From Porphyromonas levii DSM 23370 (GTDB lineage Bacteria; Bacteroidota; Bacteroidia; Bacteroidales; Porphyromonadaceae), in the NCBI RefSeq assembly GCF_000379925.1, contig NZ_KB904203.1:70-64069 (forward strand): a stretch of 64,000 nucleotides of DNA. The letters are read 5' to 3'. The notes below the pieces were generated by a model. That model was not told where the DNA came from. It made no database searches and saw only the letters and a list, made by a program, of their open reading frames with translations. How positions within the stretch are numbered: position 1 is the first letter of the stretch; every line of letters starts with the position of its first letter. Positions 17,716 through 25,642 of the stretch are shown here, piece after piece. The position numbers and the translations under genes are program-made.

Positions 17716-17745
17716 GGTTTTAATGCTTTGTAATTACTACATTTG
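17716..17745 (+). promoter_or_regulatory. Promoter of the small-peptide/GLPGLI operon
   Basis: TACATTTG at 17738-17745 matches the TAnnTTTG -7 box. Upstream TTTT at 17718-17721 is an imperfect -33 element at 16-base spacing. The implied transcript has a leader of about 145 nt before the peptide gene. Confidence 0.5.
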
Positions 17746-17898
17746 CAGGGACAACACATAAATTATGGAGCAAAGTTCTTTGAAACATAAAATTGTAGAG
17801 ATTAACATCTAGCTAGTCACATGACAAACAGACCATACTGCTAAAAGGAGCGGAATCCGAAAAGCTTATAGAGTAGGAAGTAATATCAACTAAAAATC

Positions 17899-18087
17899 AT
17901 GAAAAAGTTTTTATTGTGTTCAGCAGTTGCTTTATTTGCTTCTGCCGCTTTAGCCTCAGCAACACCACAGTATATCATTACTGACTGTGGCACTGTACGT
18001 CAGATTCCTGACAATGCTACCCCTGGAGACGCTTGTGACTATATCGATGTTTATTCGAACATCGACTGCGGCACATCGTACAAGTAA
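17899..18087 (+). CDS. Small exported cysteine-containing peptide
   Basis: 62 residues. A clear signal peptide (MKKFLLCSAVALFASAALA, cleavage likely after ALASA at residue 21) leaves a mature peptide of about 41 residues with three cysteines at 30, 46 and 57. Two of them lie in matching motifs, TDCGT and IDCGT. I do not recognise a family. It has its own promoter and long leader. It is followed by a strong stem-loop (18153-18192) and then by a GLPGLI protein and a TonB-receptor-like protein on the same strand, which suggests export, processing or uptake of the peptide by these partners. That link is an inference. Confidence 0.75.
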   Translation: MKKFLLCSAVALFASAALASATPQYIITDCGTVRQIPDNATPGDACDYIDVYSNIDCGTSYK

Positions 18088-18152
18088 TCAAGGGACTTTA
18101 ACAAGACCTTAACACACAATTTCATTTGCTGTGTGTACTCAAAAGTGAGGAA

Positions 18153-18192
18153 AGGGAGAAGGGGTGTGATTTCCGCCCTATCCCTTCTCCCT
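18153..18192 (+). promoter_or_regulatory. Intra-operon stem-loop after the peptide gene
   Basis: AGGGAGAAGGG at 18153-18163 is perfectly complementary to CCCTTCTCCCT at 18182-18192. It is followed by ATTAATTCATTTTATAAC, which is AT-rich but not a pure T-run. It may be a leaky terminator or 3'-protecting hairpin that raises peptide mRNA relative to the downstream genes. A smaller ACACA/TGTGT stem lies just upstream. Confidence 0.65.
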
Positions 18193-18219
18193 ATTAATTC
18201 ATTTTATAACAAATTACCT

Positions 18220-19050
18220 ATGGGAATAGATAGAGTTATTTTCGGATTAGTACTTCTCTCCACAATGGTATGTACATCCTACACTGCAAAGGGAGAGGGA
18301 AAAGAGAAGGTGCAGATTAGAGTCCACTACTCTACCAAGTACCACCAATTTGAAGGGCAGAAACAAGCTCTTGAGGATGAAGCCATCTTGGATATCGGTG
18401 GCAAGATCTCCCACTTCTATGGACTTAATAATGTCCAAAGGGAGTTGATTAAGGAACAGGTTTTGGCACAAGGAGGTAGTTCGGGAGATGTGATGAATGC
18501 CTGCGAGCGGGCTGGCTACCCAAGGACAAACCTGAATTATCAGGTTTGGAGAAACTATCCTACGACTAATCGGCTTACCTTTACCGAGAAAACCTTTAAG
18601 CATCTGCGCTATACAGAGCCGATGAGCAAGCCAGAATGGACTTTGGTGCCCAAGGATAGTATCATCGCAGACTACCACTGTCAGCAAGCCGAGACCGACT
18701 TCCGAGGTCGGCATTGGACGGTTTGGTTTACTACCGAGATACCTTATAGCGATGGTCCTTGGCTGCTTACCGGATTGCCTGGGCTTATTCTGCATGCAGA
18801 GGAGAGCGAAGGTCTATTCGCCTTTACGTGCACACAGATAGAGCGAGTGGAGAATGAAACCCTCTTCTATCCCAAGGGAAAATACGTGGATTGCAGCAAA
18901 CAGGAATACCGTGAACTTATGAAGCTATTATGGAAATCGCCTGATGCGCTATTTGAGAAGTTGACCGGATTTAAGACTCGAGGGAAAGATAGGTTCGGCA
19001 ATGACATTACCTATCCAGAGAGGGTGACACTATTTTTAGAAAAAGAGTAA
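18220..19050 (+). CDS. GLPGLI family protein
   Basis: 276 residues from ATG 18220, chosen because it opens a signal sequence (MGIDRVIFGLVLLSTMVC) and because the upstream extension to 18133 would read through the stem-loop. The defining motif LLTGLPGLIL is near residue 190. The family's conserved approach is also present: DYHCQQAETDFRGRHWTVWF and TTEIPYSDGPW. GLPGLI proteins are widespread in Bacteroidota, of unknown function, and are often next to TonB-linked outer-membrane proteins, as here (12 bases before the next gene). Periplasmic or outer-membrane location is inferred. Confidence 0.92.
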   Translation: MGIDRVIFGLVLLSTMVCTSYTAKGEGKEKVQIRVHYSTKYHQFEGQKQALEDEAILDIGGKISHFYGLNNVQRELIKEQVLAQGGSSGDVMNACERAGYPRTNLNYQVWRNYPTTNRLTFTEKTFKHLRYTEPMSKPEWTLVPKDSIIADYHCQQAETDFRGRHWTVWFTTEIPYSDGPWLLTGLPGLILHAEESEGLFAFTCTQIERVENETLFYPKGKYVDCSKQEYRELMKLLWKSPDALFEKLTGFKTRGKDRFGNDITYPERVTLFLEKE

Positions 19051-19061
19051 TCCTAGACGGT

Positions 19062-21617
19062 ATGCGTTTGCTCCCATTTTATCTAGCGATAGTACTATCA
19101 CTGATTTCCATTAGCTCTAGCGCACAAACTATATACAGTGCACGAGTAGTGGATGAAAAAGGGGTGCCTATACAAGATGTCAATGTCATGCTCTATCGTA
19201 CGGAGTCGACCCTGGTAGGATATGCTTTTACTGGGGTAGACGGGAGGTTCCAGATAACGACGAAAAAGGCTGCAAACCCAATAGCAATAGGATTTATGTT
19301 GCTGGGGTACGAGACGAGACGCATAAAGATAGAAGAGTTTAGGAGTGGGATGGATATTAAGCTACAGAGTACCACTTTTGAGCTCCGTGAAGTGAATGTC
19401 ACTCCCGAGAGAGTTAGGCAGAAGCAAGATACACTGGTATACAGTGTGTCCAACTTTAAGCTTAGTCAGGACAGGAGTATTGCCGATGTGATAAAAAAGA
19501 TGCCAGGGTTATCTGTTCGCACAGATGGACAAATTACCTTTGAAGGGAAGCCAATCAATAAATTCTATATTGAGGGGCTTGACTTACTCGGATCTAAATA
19601 TGCACAAGCGAGTGAGAACTTAAGCGCTGACAAGATTCAGGATGTGCAAATACTGCAAAACCACCAGCCGATAAGGAGTCTAAAGGGTGTACAATTTAGT
19701 GAACAAGCAGCCCTCAACATTATATTAAAGGACGAGGTAAAGAATGCGTGGACGGGGATTCTGAATGCAGGGATAGGGAGCACAGCACAAGGAGAAAAAG
19801 AGATGCTCTACAGCGGGCGTCTGATGGGGATGATATTTGGACGGCAAATGCAGAACCTCTCTATGTACAAGTATGATAACACTGGAAAAGACATCACAAG
19901 AGAGGTCCATGACCTAGTGACGGAACTACGGGGGAATCAGAAGGAGGCAGGTCTACTGAGAAGGCTAGTAGCTCCCGCAGCAGAGATAGAAAGGGGACGC
20001 TCTACTTTTAATCAATCACATCTCGTCACTACCAACCATCTAATAAAGACTAAGAATGATAATGATCTCCGCTTTCAACTCTCCTACTTTTGGGATAAAG
20101 AAAGAGGTAACTCTTCTCAAGTAACGAAGTATCTGGAACATGAGGGAAGCATCCTTTCTGAGGAGAGTAGTGTAGGCTCGAGGGTAAAAAGGTTGGAAGG
20201 GGAACTGACCTACAAAATTAATAAGGAGCGGAACTATATCAACAACCGCATAAATGGCAGCTTTACAGTAGACAGGAGCGAGGGAACCTCTCTTTTGCAA
20301 CAAAAACAGGTAGAGCAGAATGTAGTACTCAAGAAATATTATGTTACGGAGGACTTTGAGATCATACATCGCCTAAAGAATGGAAATACCATCGAGGGGG
20401 CTTCTCTTAGTACCTATAGTTCTCTCCCCGGGCAGTTACTGACTGCGCAGGGGTTTAGTGAGCACCTGAAGATATCGGCATTTAGCTCGGATAATTATGT
20501 AGCATTCAACCACTCCATTAAAGGTTTTATGCTAAACCAACGCATAGGGTACCAACTGAAGCACCAAGAGATAGACGTACAGTACCCTGAGGTAGATAGC
20601 AAAGAAAGGTATACCCAGCAGAATTGGTATATCTCGACAGGTGTGAACTACCGAAAGGATGCACTGGCTCTAAGAGCAACGTTAAAGGGCGATCTCTTAT
20701 GGCAAAAGTATGGAGCAACGAAGAAGAGAAGGTTTACATTTCAGCCTAGCCTATTCATACAGTATGAGTACAGTGCCAACTCTACTGCCTCACTCTCCTA
20801 TAATTACTTCGAGTATCCCGATGGTCTTACATCTATCTACCGCACACCTATATACACTTCTTATAGAGTGGTCACAGCTCATACTGGGAGTTTGGAGCAT
20901 AGAGGTAATCACGCAGTAGCTCTAGGGCTTAAGTATCAACGTCCTATCAAGGGGTATTTTGCAAGTATCAATGCTTCGTGGAATAGGCGAACGAATGAGG
21001 TGCTATACCATAGTACTCTACAATCCTCCATATATAGACAAACACCTACTGAACAACGGTACGACGCTTCTAGCTACTTACTAAGTGCGAACTTGGCAAA
21101 GTCGTTCTTTAGATGGAGGACGTTAATTACCCTCAAGGGACGACAGCTTTGGAGTGATTACTACCTACTGATGAGGGATAAGAAAGAGCCTTGGCAAATG
21201 CAGAATAGCGAACTTAGCCTTGCCGTCTCTATGCAACCATCGAAGGTCATTTCTTACGAAGTAACCAGTAAGATGATGAGCTATAAACAGGCCAATAAAG
21301 CGGATCGGTCTATCGCTAACCCCCGCATCACTTCCTTCTCGCATGCACTCGAATTATTTATTTTCCCGCTAAAGAATCTAGAACTGGGGAGTAAGAGCGA
21401 ATTTTACCATTACACTGACAAGAGCATACAAGGCAATGTATTCACTGATGCACACGTTAGCTACAAGAAGGATAGATACGAATTCAGACTCTCCTGCAGA
21501 AACATCTTTGGGAACAATCAATATCAGAGGAGGTGGCAGACATCGACTACAGATATTTACTCCATATTCCACATACGCCCAAGAGAGGTATTTTTTGACT
21601 TCACTATTTCGTTATGA
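19062..21617 (+). CDS. TonB-receptor-like outer-membrane beta-barrel protein with carboxypeptidase-regulatory N-domain
   Basis: 851 residues. A signal peptide ends at SSSAQ. Residues about 24-105 form a CarboxypepD_reg-like domain (YSARVVDEKGVPIQDVNVML, GYAFTGVDGRFQI). A plug-like region follows (ADVIKKMPGLSVRTDGQITF, FYIEGLDLLGSKYAQASENL). The rest is beta-strand-rich and ends in FFDFTISL, a typical barrel terminus with an aromatic or hydrophobic last residue. It lacks an obvious paired SusD gene. It is probably co-transcribed with the GLPGLI and peptide genes. Its substrate is unknown; the peptide is a candidate. Confidence 0.88.
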   Translation: MRLLPFYLAIVLSLISISSSAQTIYSARVVDEKGVPIQDVNVMLYRTESTLVGYAFTGVDGRFQITTKKAANPIAIGFMLLGYETRRIKIEEFRSGMDIKLQSTTFELREVNVTPERVRQKQDTLVYSVSNFKLSQDRSIADVIKKMPGLSVRTDGQITFEGKPINKFYIEGLDLLGSKYAQASENLSADKIQDVQILQNHQPIRSLKGVQFSEQAALNIILKDEVKNAWTGILNAGIGSTAQGEKEMLYSGRLMGMIFGRQMQNLSMYKYDNTGKDITREVHDLVTELRGNQKEAGLLRRLVAPAAEIERGRSTFNQSHLVTTNHLIKTKNDNDLRFQLSYFWDKERGNSSQVTKYLEHEGSILSEESSVGSRVKRLEGELTYKINKERNYINNRINGSFTVDRSEGTSLLQQKQVEQNVVLKKYYVTEDFEIIHRLKNGNTIEGASLSTYSSLPGQLLTAQGFSEHLKISAFSSDNYVAFNHSIKGFMLNQRIGYQLKHQEIDVQYPEVDSKERYTQQNWYISTGVNYRKDALALRATLKGDLLWQKYGATKKRRFTFQPSLFIQYEYSANSTASLSYNYFEYPDGLTSIYRTPIYTSYRVVTAHTGSLEHRGNHAVALGLKYQRPIKGYFASINASWNRRTNEVLYHSTLQSSIYRQTPTEQRYDASSYLLSANLAKSFFRWRTLITLKGRQLWSDYYLLMRDKKEPWQMQNSELSLAVSMQPSKVISYEVTSKMMSYKQANKADRSIANPRITSFSHALELFIFPLKNLELGSKSEFYHYTDKSIQGNVFTDAHVSYKKDRYEFRLSCRNIFGNNQYQRRWQTSTTDIYSIFHIRPREVFFDFTISL

Positions 21618-21652
21618 CACACAGATTATGGTATGCGGATATTATCGAGTCA

Positions 21653-22007
21653 TCACCACTTGAACACTTCACTCGGTGTACGAGCTGAATCCAATTGAAC
21701 TTGTAGCGACGCCACTACCTCAGGATATTGTTGCGACAAATCGAATAGCTCTCCAGGGTCATGACGTAGGTTATACAGTTCGAGCTTGCTTTCCTTTGGT
21801 TGCTTAGCATTGAGACGGATAAGCTTCCAATCTCCCACGCAGATAGCTTGGCACCCACCTAGCTCATAAAACTCCCAATATAGGTAGCTGTGCTGCTTCT
21901 GCATCGCTTCCTCACCTAGCAACGTAGGCAGCATGGAGATCCCATCGATATTGGCAGGAGTCTTTACGCCCGCAATTTCAGCGAATGTGGGCAAGAAGTC
22001 CCAAAAT
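21653..22007 (-). pseudogene. Sulfatase C-terminal remnant
   Basis: About 118 codons encode the C-terminal end of an alkaline-phosphatase-superfamily sulfatase: FWDFLPTFAEIAGVKTPANI, DGISMLPTLLG, YLYWEFYELGG, VGDWKLIRLNAKQP and LELYNLRHDPGELFDLSQQ. The N-terminal catalytic part, including the formylglycine Cys/Ser motif, is missing. The homology stops exactly where a MITE-like element (22008-22185) begins, and no further sulfatase sequence lies beyond it. The frame stays open into the element by chance, so a short chimeric protein is possible but would be inactive. Confidence 0.85.
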
Positions 22008-22185
22008 GCGAATGTTGCACGAAGTACCATTCTCGCCGATTTGCAATCAAATCGGCTTAGACGTTGCACGGTGGTGAAATACAAGGCACTGAGACTGAGA
22101 CTAAGCTGACGGGAGCGTACTCTCGTACGTGACCGAAGCCGAATGTCGAAAGTAACGCAGTAGTTCGCCACCGTGCAACAGTCTC
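22008..22185. mobile_element. MITE-like element, copy 1 (long form)
   Basis: Begins GCGAATGTTGCACGAAGT and ends CGTGCAACAGTCTC, matching copies at 30811 and 44202. The core is bounded by inverted TTGCACGGTGG motifs (22064-22178). It carries no gene. It directly truncates the sulfatase remnant. I find no clear target-site duplication, as expected if a deletion removed one flank. Confidence 0.8.
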
Positions 22186-22205
22186 TTACGGTCTTATAAC
22201 AAACA

Positions 22206-22244
22206 ACTTCTCTCCCCTATAGCTCTTGGCATGGGGAGAGAAGT
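22206..22244 (-). terminator. Terminator of the wza-wzc transcription unit
   Basis: ACTTCTCTCCCC at 22206-22217 and GGGGAGAGAAGT at 22233-22244 are perfect 12-bp arms. On the minus strand the stem is followed by TGTTTGTTAT. Confidence 0.8.
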
Positions 22245-22265
22245 CTTTGAAGTTGACCAACAAGT

Positions 22266-24710
22266 TTATTTCTTATTCTTCTTTTTCTTATCGTGCTCTC
22301 GCCCATAGCCATAGCCGTAACCATAGCCATAGCCATAGCCATAGCTCTTAACAAGCAAGGAGTCTTTGATATAAACATCATTGAGCACAATACTTACATT
22401 CTTCAGCTTCTTATTGTGGCTGAGATAATTAATGTAGTCAAAGTCTCTCTTCTCTGTCTTTCCGGAGCGCACTACATAGATTGTATGATCTACCACTCTA
22501 TTCAGAACCAAACTATCTACTACTGGACCTACAGGTGCAGTATCTACGATAATATAGTCGAAGTTCTGGCGGAAGATATTAAAGAGTTCATCAAGTCTTG
22601 GTCGCGCCAAAAGCTCTGGAGGACTAGGTGGGATGGTACCCGCGTTAATAATAGACAGATTAGGGAATCCCTTCGGATGTTGCAGATAATCCAACGGATT
22701 AAGAGAACTATCATTAAGCAAATCGGACATCCCAACAGTCGAACTATTCCCAATGCCGAACGTACGTTTTAGCTGTGGGTTACGGATATCCAAACCGACA
22801 AGCAACACCTTCTGATCCAGTGCAGCAAGAGAAATAGCAAGGTTACTGATAACAAAAGTCTTACCTTCTCCACTCACTGTAGAGGTACCCATGACTACCA
22901 ATGGACGTTTATTCTGCGTTAGGAAGCTTAGGTTGGTACGAATGGCACGGAATACCTCAGTCATTTGGCTATTACCATTAACCTTCACAACCAACTCTGG
23001 ACGTTTTGGATCAGGAGCCTCTTCTTGACTTCTTGGCACTGTACCAGCAATAGGCAAAGTGGTGAGCGCACGAATATCATCCTCTACGACGATCTTATTT
23101 CTCAAGAGTTTCCATAGGAATACACCCGCAGTAGGCAGGATAAGACCTAGTAGCAATCCAGCGAGATAAATGATAGGTTTCTTGGGGGACGAAGGCACAT
23201 TAGCCGCGAGAGGGGTATCAATAATACGAGCACTCTCAAGTGATGCGGCCAACTTTATCGAAGTCTCCTCTCTACGTGTCAATAACATCAAATAGAGATT
23301 AGAGCGAATTGAGCGCTGACGCTCAATATCTGTACTGATACGTTCGAAAGTAGGCGCCTCAGCAATCTTAGAGGTATAACGTTTCTCTAGGTTCTTCAAT
23401 CCATGAAGCTGTATCTCCAAACCTTGCTTTGCCACACTCGCTGCCTCCAAGATATTAGCCCTAGCCACATCGATATTATTAGAGAGCGCTACCACCCTTG
23501 GATGCTCTGCATTGGCAGCCTCCATAAGACTATTACGCTCAAATACCATTTGGTTGTACAGCTCTACAGCTGTATTCAAGGTACCATCAGCAAAGCCTAA
23601 GTTCCCTGGGATAATCTCATACTTACCCTGTTTATTCTCAAGGTCACCAATCAAGAAACTCACCAACTTGAGTTGGGTCTCAGCCTCAGACCTCTGCACA
23701 TCCATTGTTGCAGTCCCTTGCACGACAATACCTAGGTCTTGATAACTGGTTATACCTTGCGATTTCTTGACCGACTCTAGCTGAGCTTCAGTCTCACTAA
23801 GTTCATCACCAATAAGTTTGATACGCTCATTGATGAAGTTATAAGTCTTTTGTGCTGCAGCATCCTTATCAATGGCACGTTCGCGGTTATACACTTCCAT
23901 CAGCTTAGACAAAAAGGCCTCGCCTTTCTCCCTATTCACCGACTGAATGGTAAGCACCGCTACCGAACTCTGCTTGTTGGCTCGCTCTGCTGTCAATCCG
24001 CCTTTCTCTGAGTAGTAGATGGCTTGTCTGAGCGGAGAGCTAAGGGTAACACTAAAACTACTTGGCATCTCTACACCTTCTTCCCTAGGGGTACGCTTAG
24101 TCATAGAGACAATCCCGTGTCCCAAGGCAAAAGTTGCTGGAAGAGAATCTATCACAATATCGTCGACGTCCTCTTGGTGTATTCTATAACGACCTTCTTC
24201 CAAAGGCTGAACCTCGAAGTAAATAGGACGCTCTATCTTACTAAGCCCTACAGGGTCCATAGAAATCATAAAGGGGAGGTTATCGTACCATACAATAGTC
24301 CGCAACCCTTTCTTGCTTGTCACCTCCACATACTCTGAACTCTCTTCGAGAGCCTTTTTCAAGATTTCACGAGAGCGCAATATCTCTAGCTCGTTGTCCA
24401 CATTTACATTGGAAACCCCCATACCGAGTTCGGAAAAGTCGATACCCTCTATCTTAGGAGACTTATTGTCCTTCTCATCGATAAATAGGGTAGATGCCTT
24501 CACTTGATACTTCGGCTTTTGCACAGTAATATAAAGCCATGCGAAGCCCAAACAAAGAGTAACAACAATAAGGTATATCGGCCAAAACCTGAGGTAATCC
24601 TTAAGTATCGCAGTAAGATCAATCTCCTCCTCATTGCTAAAAGAATCATTAGCACGAGGTGCACCCTCTAATCCGGGCGCATCATTTTGTGTATTATAGT
24701 TGCTGTTCAT
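22266..24710 (-). CDS. Wzc-type polysaccharide co-polymerase and tyrosine autokinase
   Basis: 814 residues. A Wzz domain with TM1 (about residues 36-57) comes first, then a periplasmic coiled-coil region. TM2 lies around IIYLAGLLLGLILPTAGVFL. The cytoplasmic BY-kinase domain has Walker A VSGEGKTFVISNLA, the second box VLLVGLDIRNPQLKR and Walker B FDYIIVDTAPVG. The tail is Tyr-rich, YGYGYGYGYGYGYGR then a poly-Lys end, and is the autophosphorylation cluster. It controls chain length and export of capsular polysaccharide with Wza, encoded just upstream. The tail is encoded by hexanucleotide repeats at about 22305-22350 that could vary in number without breaking the frame. Confidence 0.94.
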   Translation of the reverse strand: MNSNYNTQNDAPGLEGAPRANDSFSNEEEIDLTAILKDYLRFWPIYLIVVTLCLGFAWLYITVQKPKYQVKASTLFIDEKDNKSPKIEGIDFSELGMGVSNVNVDNELEILRSREILKKALEESSEYVEVTSKKGLRTIVWYDNLPFMISMDPVGLSKIERPIYFEVQPLEEGRYRIHQEDVDDIVIDSLPATFALGHGIVSMTKRTPREEGVEMPSSFSVTLSSPLRQAIYYSEKGGLTAERANKQSSVAVLTIQSVNREKGEAFLSKLMEVYNRERAIDKDAAAQKTYNFINERIKLIGDELSETEAQLESVKKSQGITSYQDLGIVVQGTATMDVQRSEAETQLKLVSFLIGDLENKQGKYEIIPGNLGFADGTLNTAVELYNQMVFERNSLMEAANAEHPRVVALSNNIDVARANILEAASVAKQGLEIQLHGLKNLEKRYTSKIAEAPTFERISTDIERQRSIRSNLYLMLLTRREETSIKLAASLESARIIDTPLAANVPSSPKKPIIYLAGLLLGLILPTAGVFLWKLLRNKIVVEDDIRALTTLPIAGTVPRSQEEAPDPKRPELVVKVNGNSQMTEVFRAIRTNLSFLTQNKRPLVVMGTSTVSGEGKTFVISNLAISLAALDQKVLLVGLDIRNPQLKRTFGIGNSSTVGMSDLLNDSSLNPLDYLQHPKGFPNLSIINAGTIPPSPPELLARPRLDELFNIFRQNFDYIIVDTAPVGPVVDSLVLNRVVDHTIYVVRSGKTEKRDFDYINYLSHNKKLKNVSIVLNDVYIKDSLLVKSYGYGYGYGYGYGYGREHDKKKKNKK

Positions 24711-24715
24711 AAGTG

Positions 24716-25510
24716 TTATTTTCTCAGAACTGTAATCAATAAGTTCGTTACGGTCAATGCTATAGAAGCCACACTAATCCATATCGTAGTACCTGAACTA
24801 ATCTTTGACGAAGCAGCGATGGCGTTATTAGGCATCACATAGATTACATCCCCTTGCTGCAGATAGTAGTAAGGAGAATCGACAATATTAGTATCTTTCA
24901 GATTAAGCTTGACCATCGTTACCGAACCATCACGATTCTCACGAACCAGTCGTACATCATCACGCACACCATATATGGTCAAGTCGCCAGCATTGGCCAA
25001 AGCCTCGAAGATGCTCACCTTACCATTCTGTGATACGAATGAACCAGGTCGTGCTACCTCTCCAAGCACAGAATACCGATAATTCTGAATTTGGATATTC
25101 ACACTAGGTGTTTCGCTAAGATAACTCTCAAGGGACTTACGCACTGTCTGTTCCGCCTCTCTGAGTGTAAGCCCACCTAGGGTTGTACGCCCCATAATAG
25201 GCAAATCTACAGTACCATCATTATCTACGAGGAAGGTACGCATACCACTTTGCATTGAACTATACTGCTGCTGTGGACTCCAATAGAGGCCATTAAATGC
25301 GGCTACCAGATCTGGCTTGGAAGCCTGGATATTCACCGTAAGAATATCCTTTGGCATAATCTTAGCATCCTGAAGCGCACGAGCTTCCGTCTGCATTTTA
25401 CCCTCTGCATACTGTAAGTAAGCAATATCCTTAGACGTAGCGCAACCCGTCACCATTAACACCAAAACGAGAGTAAAACTCCCCCACAACATCTTAGTCA
25501 CCCGATCCAT
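24716..25510 (-). CDS. Wza-like polysaccharide export lipoprotein
   Basis: 264 residues from ATG 25510. The start is chosen because the promoter box at 25540-25547 overlaps the longer reading frame and because it gives a lipoprotein signal ending LMVTGCAT. The polysaccharide-export domain shows IMPKDILTVNIQASKPDL and FLVDNDGTVDLPIMGRTTL. The SLBB-like part shows YRYSVLGEVARPGSF and GDLTIYGVRDDVRLVRENRD. A C-terminal hydrophobic helix (WISVASIALTVTNLLITVL) ends the protein, as in Wza. It forms the outer-membrane export channel, paired with the Wzc gene five bases downstream. Confidence 0.93.
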   Translation of the reverse strand: MDRVTKMLWGSFTLVLVLMVTGCATSKDIAYLQYAEGKMQTEARALQDAKIMPKDILTVNIQASKPDLVAAFNGLYWSPQQQYSSMQSGMRTFLVDNDGTVDLPIMGRTTLGGLTLREAEQTVRKSLESYLSETPSVNIQIQNYRYSVLGEVARPGSFVSQNGKVSIFEALANAGDLTIYGVRDDVRLVRENRDGSVTMVKLNLKDTNIVDSPYYYLQQGDVIYVMPNNAIAASSKISSGTTIWISVASIALTVTNLLITVLRK

Positions 25511-25539
25511 AACTGCATAATATTTATGTATATTCGGCA

Positions 25540-25568
25540 CAAAGGTAATCATTTTATAAGAATATCAA
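25540..25568 (-). promoter_or_regulatory. Promoter of wza-wzc
   Basis: On the minus strand TTG (25568-25566), an 18-base spacer, then TACCTTTG (25547-25540). The predicted transcript start near 25534 is 24 bases before the ATG at 25510. Export genes can therefore be transcribed apart from the upstream capsule operon. Confidence 0.72.
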
Positions 25569-25642
25569 TGCACTTTAGCTCTATTACAGATAGGTGGAAG
25601 ATAAAATTCACCCTAAATAGATAATACAAAGACATAACTCCA

